From an uncultured Haloferula sp. (lineage in GTDB: Bacteria; Verrucomicrobiota; Verrucomicrobiae; Verrucomicrobiales; Akkermansiaceae): a stretch of DNA of 40,800 nucleotides. Below the pieces are notes generated by a model. The model was not told where the DNA came from, did no database searches, and saw nothing but the letters and a program-made list of their open reading frames with translations. Position numbers and translations under genes: made by a program. The stretch is from the NCBI GenBank assembly GCA_946885645.1, contig CAMPGU010000004.1, positions 1 to 40,800 on the forward strand. The letters are read 5' to 3'. This document shows positions 32,779-39,374 of this stretch, piece after piece. How positions within the stretch are numbered: position 1 is the first letter of the stretch; every line of letters begins with the position of its first letter.

Positions 32779-33147
32779 TTACTTCTTCACGCCGACGGTG
32801 CGGCGCTTGCCCTTGCGGGTGCGGGCGTTCGTGCGGGTGCGCTGGCCGCGCACCGGGAGACCGCGCTTGTGGCGGATGCCACGGTAGCAGTTGATGGAGG
32901 TGAGGCGCTTGAGCTGGGTCTGCTTCTCGCGGCGCAGGTCGCCTTCGATGATGATGCCCTGGCTCTGGATCACGCCGGCGATCTTCACGAGCTGATCCTC
33001 GGTCAACTGACCGGTGCGGATATCCGGGTCGATGCCCGCCTGTTCGAGAATGCGTCCGGCGGTAGTGTTACCGACGCCGTACATGTATTGCAGCGACGCC
33101 TCGATGCGCTTCTCGTTTGGGATTTCGATGCCGAAAATACGTGCCAT
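32779..33147 (-). CDS. rpsM: 30S ribosomal protein S13
   Basis: 122 residues, normal length. MARIFGIEIPNEKRIEASLQ, then YMYGVGNTTAGRILEQAGID and GIRHKRGLPVRGQRTRTNAR are all typical, including the basic C-terminus (KGKRRTVGVKK). It sits in the 30S head and contacts the 50S subunit and P-site tRNA. It is the first gene of this operon within the window; no rpmJ or secY gene lies just upstream, so the operon seems to start here. Confidence 0.97.
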   Translation of the reverse strand: MARIFGIEIPNEKRIEASLQYMYGVGNTTAGRILEQAGIDPDIRTGQLTEDQLVKIAGVIQSQGIIIEGDLRREKQTQLKRLTSINCYRGIRHKRGLPVRGQRTRTNARTRKGKRRTVGVKK

Positions 33148-33279
33148 GTGATGCTTTGGTGAGCGGAAGACCGGTGCGGGAGGGCTTTTGCTTACGTGTC
33201 CGGCCTCCCCGAAGCGGGCGGGCTGTTTAGCAGACGACCCCCTGCTGGCAAGCGGGAAATAGAAATTTTCCCATCAACT

Positions 33280-33927
33280 TCACAGCTTTTCGATGCGGAG
33301 CTTCCGGAACCACACCTCGTCCCCGTGGTCCTGGAGCAAGATCCGCCCTTTTCCGGGCCTCGCGAAGTCTTCCATCTTCGCGAACTTGCTGGCTTTTTTC
33401 ATCTCCTCCCACTCCTTGCTGGCGGTATCGATCTCCACCACTTTCTGGTCGTTGAGGAAATGGGTCAGTTTCGTCCCCTTGGCAATGATCCGGGACTTGT
33501 TCCAGTGCTCGGCCGGCGCGGCGATCTTGTTTGCCGAAGGCGCCACGACTTCATAAACGGAGGCCGCGGATGTATCCGCCACCTTGCCATTCGGGTGTCC
33601 CGCATCATCCAGCACCTGATATTCCGGCCCGAGCCAGCCGCCGGGGGACTTCCGGACGCGGTACTTGACCCCGCTGTTCCCGCCCGCGGCGATCTTCCAT
33701 TCGAATTCCAGGATGAAATCGCCGTATTCCTCCGTGCTGACGAGGTCTCCGGCCTTCCCGGCACGATGAATCGCGCCGTCCTCCACCTTCCAGCCCTCCC
33801 CCGGCTTGCCGCCGGCGGCGGATTCCCAGCCATCGAGCGTCTTGCCATCGAAAAGGCTCTCCCAGTGTTCTGCTTCCGCATGAGCCGCGCCCGTCAGCAG
33901 TCCTGTCAAAATCAATGCTCTCAGCAT
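33280..33927 (-). CDS. DUF1080 (3-keto-disaccharide hydrolase-like) exported protein
   Basis: 215 residues. The start at 33927 gives a signal peptide (MLRALILTGLLTGAAHAEAE); longer starts only add non-secretory sequence. The DUF1080 landmarks are present: SLFDGKTLDGWE, then FILEFEWKIAAGGNSGVKYR, and the final ILLQDHGDEVWFRKLRIEKL, typical for this concanavalin-like fold. Members from Planctomycetes and Verrucomicrobia are tied to 3-keto-sugar and glycan breakdown. It is divergent from the MoxR operon. Confidence 0.9.
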   Translation of the reverse strand: MLRALILTGLLTGAAHAEAEHWESLFDGKTLDGWESAAGGKPGEGWKVEDGAIHRAGKAGDLVSTEEYGDFILEFEWKIAAGGNSGVKYRVRKSPGGWLGPEYQVLDDAGHPNGKVADTSAASVYEVVAPSANKIAAPAEHWNKSRIIAKGTKLTHFLNDQKVVEIDTASKEWEEMKKASKFAKMEDFARPGKGRILLQDHGDEVWFRKLRIEKL

Positions 33928-34145
33928 GCCGCCAGCATGAACGCTCCCCGGTCCCGCGCAAGCAGGATCCGGAAAAGATGTATGACAGCTATTGCCGTCC
34001 GGAAAGACTCCCGGCGGCTTTGGCCCGCTTCCTGCGGACCGGGACCCGCCGGGCATGGATGACCCCGCCGCTTCCCCTTCATACGCCTCGACAAAACGAC
34101 GGCCCTCTTTAGCTTCGCTGAAATTCCGCACTCTCGCGCCGACTC

Positions 34146-35195
34146 ATGGAAGAAACCATCCCCGCACCGCCCCCCTTGGCCGCCGATCACACCGATCACC
34201 AGCTCCCCCCCGACGACGTGGCGGCCATCGATCAGCTCGGGAAAACCTACGGGGCCCTGAAGGCGGAGTTGGGCAAGGCGATCATCGGCCAGGAGCGGGT
34301 CATCGAGCAGCTCGCCATCTGCCTCTTCGCCCGCGGCCATGCCCTGCTGATGGGGGTACCGGGCCTCGCGAAGACCCTGCTGGTTTCCTCCGTGGCGCGG
34401 ACCTTCGATCTCTCCTTCAACCGGATCCAGTTCACCCCGGACCTGATGCCCGCGGACATCACGGGCACGGACATCATCCAGGAATCCGGCGCCGGCGGGC
34501 GGCGGGAATTCGAGTTCGTCCGCGGTCCCGTCTTCGCGAACATCGTCCTGGCGGATGAAATCAACCGTGCCCCGGCCAAAACCCAGTCCGCGATGCTGGA
34601 GGCCATGCAGGAGCTGAAAGTGACCGTGCTGGGCCGCAGCTATGACCTGCACCCGCCCTTTTTCGTCCTGGCGACGCAGAATCCGGTAGAGCAGGAGGGC
34701 ACCTATCCCCTCCCGGAAGCGCAGCTCGACCGCTTCATGTTCCTCATCGAGGTGGATTACCCGAGCGCGGAGGAGGAAAAGCGGATCGCCCGGGAAACGA
34801 CCGGCACCGCCCGCGCCACGCTCAATCACCTCCTCGACGGTCCCGCGGTGATGGCCTACCAGCAGCTCGTCCGCCGCGTGCCGGTGCCGGAGCACATCTA
34901 CGACTACGCCGTCTCCATCGTCCGCAAGACCCGCCCCGGGACTCCGGAAGCGCCGGGCTGGATCAAGGATTACGTCGCCTGGGGCGCGGGGCCGCGCGCC
35001 GTGCAGTATCTCGTGCTCGGGGCGAAGGCCCGCGCCGCCCTCCGCGGCAGCTACATGGCCAGCCTGGAAGACTTGGAAGCCGTGGCCGTGCCGGTCCTTG
35101 GCCACCGCGTTATCACGAATTTCGCCGCCGAATCGCAGGGCATGACCTCGAAAAAGGTCGTCGAGCGGCTGATTGCGGAGATGAGGGAAGACTGA
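34146..35195 (+). CDS. MoxR-family AAA ATPase
   Basis: 349 residues. Walker A GVPGLAKT (about 69-76), the MoxR-specific FTPDLMPADITGTDI, Walker B VLADEINRAPAKTQ and the sensor-1-like ATQNPVEQEGTYPLPEAQLD are intact, followed by the lid domain. MoxR ATPases act with VWA-domain proteins in assembly or activation of partner complexes. It is the first gene of a MoxR-DUF58-BatA-VWA operon. The last codons and stop lie at the outer edge of a family B inverted-repeat element. Confidence 0.95.
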   Translation: MEETIPAPPPLAADHTDHQLPPDDVAAIDQLGKTYGALKAELGKAIIGQERVIEQLAICLFARGHALLMGVPGLAKTLLVSSVARTFDLSFNRIQFTPDLMPADITGTDIIQESGAGGRREFEFVRGPVFANIVLADEINRAPAKTQSAMLEAMQELKVTVLGRSYDLHPPFFVLATQNPVEQEGTYPLPEAQLDRFMFLIEVDYPSAEEEKRIARETTGTARATLNHLLDGPAVMAYQQLVRRVPVPEHIYDYAVSIVRKTRPGTPEAPGWIKDYVAWGAGPRAVQYLVLGAKARAALRGSYMASLEDLEAVAVPVLGHRVITNFAAESQGMTSKKVVERLIAEMRED

Positions 35196-35680
35196 GACAC
35201 AAGAGACCAGAAACCAGAGACAAGAGACCAGAGGAATGCACTCGCACAATTTCGAGAATCTCGCGGTCTGGAAGCGCGGCTGCCGGTTGGCGGTGGATGT
35301 CTGCGTGGCGTCCTATGGATCGCGGGACTATGCTTTGAAGGATCAGATCCAGCGCTCCGCGATTTCAATTCCCTCAAACATCGCGGAAGGAGCCGAACGT
35401 CCCACCGATGTGGATTTCTGCCGTTTCCTCGGATACAGCAAAGGCTCCTGCGGAGAACTCCGGACGCAACTGATGATCCATCGCGAGGTCTGTCGCGAAC
35501 TGGGCCTCGAACCATTCGCAAAAACCGATTCCATGATCGAGGAAACCCGCGAGATTTCCCGCATGCTCGCGGGCCTGATCGAGAAAGTCGGGAGCCCTTC
35601 ATGATCCCCGATCTCGTCCTCCTCAGGCTTCTCCTTCTGGTCTCTGGTCTCTGGTTTCTGGACTCTGGCCTCCGTCTTCC
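35186..35680. mobile_element. Family B inverted-repeat element enclosing a four-helix-bundle gene
   Basis: The left arm (about 35186-35234) and right arm (about 35633-35680) are near-perfect reverse complements built from AGACCAGAAACCAGAGAC-type repeats; about 30 of 33 central positions match. An outer GGAAGAC/GTCTTCC extends the match and covers the moxR stop. The arms enclose one gene, 35236-35604, in the same direction as the operon. The same arms occur without a gene at 24193-24310. Mobility is inferred from the multi-copy, inverted-repeat-bounded layout; no transposase is present. Confidence 0.7.
35236..35604 (+). CDS. Four-helix-bundle protein (S23/TIGR02436 type, ENLxVW subfamily)
   Basis: 122 residues. 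The pattern is classic: FENLAVWKRGCRLAVDV, then LKDQIQRSAISIPSNIAEGA, FCRFLGYSKGSCGELRTQLM and a last helix ending MLAGLIEK. Proteins of this family are encoded in intervening sequences of some 23S rRNA genes, and relatives (Avd) serve diversity-generating retroelements by binding RNA or reverse transcriptase; the function here is unknown. It lies inside the two arms of a family B element between moxR and the DUF58 gene. Confidence 0.93.
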   Translation: MHSHNFENLAVWKRGCRLAVDVCVASYGSRDYALKDQIQRSAISIPSNIAEGAERPTDVDFCRFLGYSKGSCGELRTQLMIHREVCRELGLEPFAKTDSMIEETREISRMLAGLIEKVGSPS

Positions 35681-35690
35681 GGATTCACCC

Positions 35691-36587
35691 ATGAAATATG
35701 AATTTCTCGATAGCGGCCTGCTCGCCCGGCTCGGGGCGATCCCCTTGGAGACACGTGTTCCCATGCTCGGAAACGTCGCGGGGAAGCACCGCTCGCCGCA
35801 CCGCGGGTCCTCGGTGGAATTCGCCGAATACCGCAAGTATGTCGCCGGGGATGATACCCGTCGCCTCGATTGGAAGGCCTTCGCGCGCTCGGATCGCTTT
35901 TACATCAAGGAATTCGAGGCCGACACGAACTTGCGCGCCTATTTCGTGGTCGATGCTTCGGGCTCGATGGGATTCCACGGCCAGGGAGAATCGAAGATCG
36001 CCTATGCCAACCGCATCGCGGCGTCCCTCGCCTACCTGCTGGTGAACCAGGGCGACGCCGCCGGCCTTTCCGTCTGCACGGACAAGCTCCACCTGGAAGT
36101 CCCGCCCAGCCGCCGCCCCGCTCACCTGCAGCACATCTTCGACACGCTCGGAAAGCTGGAGCCCTCCGGCGATACCGGCTTGGTCCCGGCCCTGCACACC
36201 ATCGCGGAGAAGATCGGCCAACGGGCCTTCGTGGTGATCCTATCCGACCTCTTCACCGACACGCAGGCCTTCTCCGACGCGCTCCAGCACCTGCGCTACC
36301 GCAAGCACGACATCTGCGTCTTCCACCTCATGGATCCGCAGGAACTCGGCTTCGAGTTCGACCGGCCCCACCGCTTCGTCGATATGGAAGACGGCACCTC
36401 CCTGGTCGTGGAACCCAATCTCATCGCCGATGAATACCACACGGCGCTGCGCGAATTCCTCGCCGCCGTGCGGACCAAGTGCCACGACGCCTCGGCGGCC
36501 TATCAACTGGTCCCGACGGACACGCCCCTGGAGCCCTTGTTGCGGGACTTTTTGACGGCGCGATTGCCGAAGAAGGGGCACAGCTAA
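35691..36587 (+). CDS. DUF58 domain protein (MoxR-operon VWA-like)
   Basis: 298 residues. The DUF58 landmarks are VEFAEYRKYVAGDDTRRLDW followed by KAFARSDRFYIKEFEADT. The VWA/MIDAS-like DASGSMGF follows (about 97-104). The frame is open upstream to 35601, but that part translates the right arm of the family B element (a Leu/Ser-rich run that mimics a signal peptide), so the ATG at 35691, with native MKYEFLDSGLLARLGAIPLE, is chosen. It acts with the MoxR ATPase in the same operon. Confidence 0.93.
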   Translation: MKYEFLDSGLLARLGAIPLETRVPMLGNVAGKHRSPHRGSSVEFAEYRKYVAGDDTRRLDWKAFARSDRFYIKEFEADTNLRAYFVVDASGSMGFHGQGESKIAYANRIAASLAYLLVNQGDAAGLSVCTDKLHLEVPPSRRPAHLQHIFDTLGKLEPSGDTGLVPALHTIAEKIGQRAFVVILSDLFTDTQAFSDALQHLRYRKHDICVFHLMDPQELGFEFDRPHRFVDMEDGTSLVVEPNLIADEYHTALREFLAAVRTKCHDASAAYQLVPTDTPLEPLLRDFLTARLPKKGHS

Positions 36588-36630
36588 AGGCAAATGACGA
36601 ATTTCTAAGCACTAATTTCTAAACCGGAGT

Positions 36631-36711
36631 GTGGAGGAGAATAAGGAGGAAGAACGGGTATTCGATCTGGAGGAGCGGACCTTCCAGTTTGCGCTGGCGG
36701 TGCGGCAGTAG
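36631..36711 (+). pseudogene. Truncated duplicate of the four-helix-bundle gene start
   Basis: GTG start, 26 codons then TAG. The encoded residues are the same as residues 1-26 of the full gene at 36755 (VEENKEEERVFDLEERTF then QFALAVRQ), part of a 124-base tandem duplication. Translation of the short peptide would stop before the full gene. Confidence 0.8.
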
Positions 36712-36754
36712 GAGAGAATGACTAATTTTTAAGCACTAATTTTTAAACCGGAGT

Positions 36755-37126
36755 GTGGAGGAGAATAAGGAAGAAGAACGGGTATTCGATCTGGAGGAAC
36801 GGACCTTCCAGTTTGCGCTGGCGGTGCGGCAATGCGTCTCCGGGCACCGCTGGACGAGATCGCAGTGGGTGGACCTCAAGCAGCTCCTTCGTTCGTCCGG
36901 CTCGGTCGCGGCGAATTACGTCGAGGCCAACAACGCGGCATCGAAAGCGGATTTCATCTACCGCATCGGCGTCGCGAAAAAAGAAGCCGTGGAATCCCGT
37001 CTTTGGCTTCGCTTGCTGGGGGCGACCGCCGATGCTTCCCCCGCCCTCGCCGCTCTCCGCACCCTCTACCGCGAAGCCGACGAACTCACCCGCATCCTCG
37101 CCGCCATCCTCAGAAACTCCAAGTAA
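36755..37126 (+). CDS. Four-helix-bundle protein (S23/TIGR02436 type, ERTFxFA subfamily)
   Basis: 123 residues, GTG start. It belongs to the second subfamily: EERTFQFALAVRQC, then LLRSSGSVAANYVEANNAAS, KADFIYRIGVAKKEAVESRL and WLRLLGA. This differs from the ENLxVW-type protein at 35236, so the two elements carry distinct relatives. It is bounded by family A arms and shares the operon direction. Likely RNA- or protein-binding; function unknown. Confidence 0.92.
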   Translation: MEENKEEERVFDLEERTFQFALAVRQCVSGHRWTRSQWVDLKQLLRSSGSVAANYVEANNAASKADFIYRIGVAKKEAVESRLWLRLLGATADASPALAALRTLYREADELTRILAAILRNSK

Positions 37127-37197
37127 TCCCCGCCCCCTCATCCCTTCCCACTCCCGTTTAAAAATTAGTGCTTAGAAATTAGTAATTTCCCTCTTCC

Positions 37198-39189
37198 GTG
37201 TCGTTTCTTCAGCCACTCCTCCTCTGGGGCCTCCTCGCCGCCAGCATCCCCATCATCATCCACCTGCTGAACCGCAGGCGGCACAAGACGGTGAAATGGG
37301 CGGCGATGCAGTTCCTGCTGAAGGCCACGCGCGAGTCCCGGGGGAAAAAGAAGCTCCGCCATATCCTGATCCTCACCTGCCGTGCCTTGGGCATCGCGAC
37401 CCTGGTGGGTGCGGCGGCCCGCCCGCTGCTGGGCGGCATGCTCGGCTGGGGCGGCGGCCATCCGGATCTCGTCGTCTTCATCCTGGATCGCTCCGCGAGC
37501 ATGGAGGCCACGCCGGAAGGCGGCAGCGTCTCCCGCCGCGAGCTGGCTCTCGAACGCGTCCGCGGCTCCCTGGCCGATCTCGACGGCACCCGTCTGGTCC
37601 TCATCGACAGCGCCTCCGGCGAGCCGCAGGACGTGCCCAGTCCGGACGTGCTTACCCGGATTTCTTCCGCCGCCGCCACGGATACCGCGGCGGACCTGCC
37701 CGCCATGCTGGCACGGGCGGCCGAATTCCTCACCGAAACGCCCGGCCGCGCCGAAATCTGGATCGCTTCCGACCTCCAGGCCACCAATTGGGAGCCCCGG
37801 AACGACCGCTGGACCTCCGTGCGCGCCGCGCTCATGTCGCTCCCGCAGCCGCCGAAGCTCCGGGTCCTGGCCTTGGGCGGCGAGCCCGCGCCGAATCAGG
37901 CGGTGCGCATCCTTTCCTCCCGCCGCGCCGGGGATCAGGTGGTGCTCGATATCGAAATCACCCGCAGCGACGACACCGCGGCACCCGTGAACCTGCCCCT
38001 GACCGTGACGCTCAACGGCGTAAGCAGCACCGGCAACGTGACTCTCGCGGGCCAGAACTTCCGCTTCCGCAAGAACCTGCCGATCCCGCCGAAAGAGGAA
38101 GAGGGCTACGGCTGGCTCTCCATCCCCGGCGACGGCAATCTGCGGGACAATGCGGCCTTCTTCGCCTACGGCCCCGCGCGCCCGGTCAAGAGCCTGCTGG
38201 TCGCCCCGCCCGGCGAGGCCGCGGAATACCTCGCCATTGCCGCCGCTCCCGGTGGCCAGGGCGCGCAGACCGTGGAGCGCCTGGATCCGGGGCAGATTTC
38301 CAATCTCAACACCGAAGGCATCGCCTCGATCTTCTGGGCTGCCGCGCTTCCCACCGGCAAGGCCGCCGAGGAGATGAACCGCTTCCTCATCGATGGCGGC
38401 GAGGTCGTTTTCTTCGCGCCCGCGGAAGAAAGCACCGCCGAGTTCCTCGGCATCAAGTGGTCGGCTCTCACGCAGTCGGCCCAAGGGAAGTTCTTCATCC
38501 TCGATTCCTGGGATCACGATGACGGTCTGCTGCGGGACGGCCTCGACGGCTCCCCGATCCCGGCGGAGCGCATGAAGGCGCTCAAGCGCCGCTTGCCGGA
38601 AGGCGAAGCCGCGGACCTCGCGCGCTGGGACGATGGCAAGACCTTCCTGGCGCGCCGCGTGGTGGAGCGCGGCACCGCTTGGTTCATCGGCAGCCTGCCG
38701 GACTACACCTGGTCCAATCTCGGCGATGCCGATGTCCTCCTGCCTCTCGCGCAGCGCGCGGTGACGGAAGGCGCGGAACGCTTCGACGCGGGATACCTCG
38801 CGGAAATCGGCAGCAATGCCGCGAAGCCGCGCGCCGGTGAAAGCCGGACCCGATTGGATGACTACGGCTTGCCCGCACCCTCCAATGAAGCCTTTGAAGC
38901 CGGCATCCACCGTTTCGGCGAGCGCACCTTGGCCTTGAACCGCCCCACCCTGGAAGACGATCCCGCGGTCATCCCGCCTGCTTCTTTGAGCGATCTGATG
39001 GAAGGCACCGATTTCACCTATCTGGAAGACCGCAGCGCCTCCGCCCGGGAGAACGGCTCCCAGCCCGTCTGGCGCGCCTTCCTCACGGCGATGCTGTTTT
39101 TCCTGATCTCCGAAGCCCTGCTGTGCTTGCCGAAGCGGAGCCAAGGCAATGAGCCCCTCACCCGCCCCGGCCAACCGACCAAAGCATGA
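37198..39189 (+). CDS. BatA-type membrane protein with VWA domain
   Basis: 663 residues. The GTG at 37198 gives the BatA N-terminal signature (FLQPLLLWGLLAASIPIIIH then LLNRRRHKTVKWAAMQFL), with a first helix at about 5-22 and a second near 61-77. A VWA domain follows with the MIDAS-like VFILDRSASMEA (about 98-109). A long periplasm-type region follows, then a final helix (AFLTAMLFFLISEALLC). Such proteins partner MoxR and DUF58 proteins. The start is only 9 bases after a family A element. Confidence 0.88.
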   Translation: MSFLQPLLLWGLLAASIPIIIHLLNRRRHKTVKWAAMQFLLKATRESRGKKKLRHILILTCRALGIATLVGAAARPLLGGMLGWGGGHPDLVVFILDRSASMEATPEGGSVSRRELALERVRGSLADLDGTRLVLIDSASGEPQDVPSPDVLTRISSAAATDTAADLPAMLARAAEFLTETPGRAEIWIASDLQATNWEPRNDRWTSVRAALMSLPQPPKLRVLALGGEPAPNQAVRILSSRRAGDQVVLDIEITRSDDTAAPVNLPLTVTLNGVSSTGNVTLAGQNFRFRKNLPIPPKEEEGYGWLSIPGDGNLRDNAAFFAYGPARPVKSLLVAPPGEAAEYLAIAAAPGGQGAQTVERLDPGQISNLNTEGIASIFWAAALPTGKAAEEMNRFLIDGGEVVFFAPAEESTAEFLGIKWSALTQSAQGKFFILDSWDHDDGLLRDGLDGSPIPAERMKALKRRLPEGEAADLARWDDGKTFLARRVVERGTAWFIGSLPDYTWSNLGDADVLLPLAQRAVTEGAERFDAGYLAEIGSNAAKPRAGESRTRLDDYGLPAPSNEAFEAGIHRFGERTLALNRPTLEDDPAVIPPASLSDLMEGTDFTYLEDRSASARENGSQPVWRAFLTAMLFFLISEALLCLPKRSQGNEPLTRPGQPTKA

Positions 39190-39220
39190 ATGCCATGCCC
39201 CACATCCGGATGCATCGAGA

Positions 39221-39316
39221 CGTAGGCGCGCTGGTGACAACGCGGGAGCGGTCCCGCACTGCGATTCTTTCCCGCGGAGTCCGCCGCACACCCCGCGTTC
39301 TCACGAACGCGCCTAC
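39221..39316. repeat. REP-like cluster 3 (inverted pair)
   Basis: Units 39221-39244 (plus) and 39294-39316 (minus) face each other with a 49-base spacer. The plus unit has CGCGCTG/CAACGCG stems (one mismatch), the minus unit CGCGTTC/GAACGCG; the GTGA loop and the GTAG head are kept. They lie in the 185-base gap between the BatA-type gene and the next VWA gene. Confidence 0.85.
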
Positions 39317-39374
39317 CTTCGGCGGCCGCATCCGTTCCGTTCCGCTGCATCGCTAGAACCCGCCATTCCGCACC

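Larger units (their letters stand above)
36593..37188. mobile_element. Family A inverted-repeat element enclosing a four-helix-bundle gene
   Basis: The right arm (37156-37188) matches the inner left arm (about 36716-36748) as a reverse complement at about 31 of 33 positions, around a TAAGCACTAAT core. The left part is duplicated: 36593-36716 repeats at 36717 with a period of 124 bases. The enclosed gene is 36755-37126, and a truncated duplicate lies at 36631-36711. The same arm core forms the solo element at 5793-5918. It sits between the DUF58 and BatA-type genes, 5 bases after the former's stop and 9 bases before the latter's GTG start. Confidence 0.72.

Noticed and set aside
35601..35690. 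An N-terminal extension of the DUF58 protein that looks like a signal peptide (LRLLLLVSGLWFLDSGL)
   Set aside because: It is the translation of the right arm of the family B repeat; DUF58 proteins of this class are cytosolic and begin near MKYEFLD.
37165..39291. A 708-codon minus-strand frame opposite the BatA-type gene
   Set aside because: Low-complexity translation with no recognisable domain; the plus strand carries the BatA signature, the VWA motif and operon context.
27636..39316. CRISPR array as an explanation for the repeated units
   Set aside because: The units are palindromic, alternate in orientation, have irregular spacing and sit in three separate gaps, with no cas gene.
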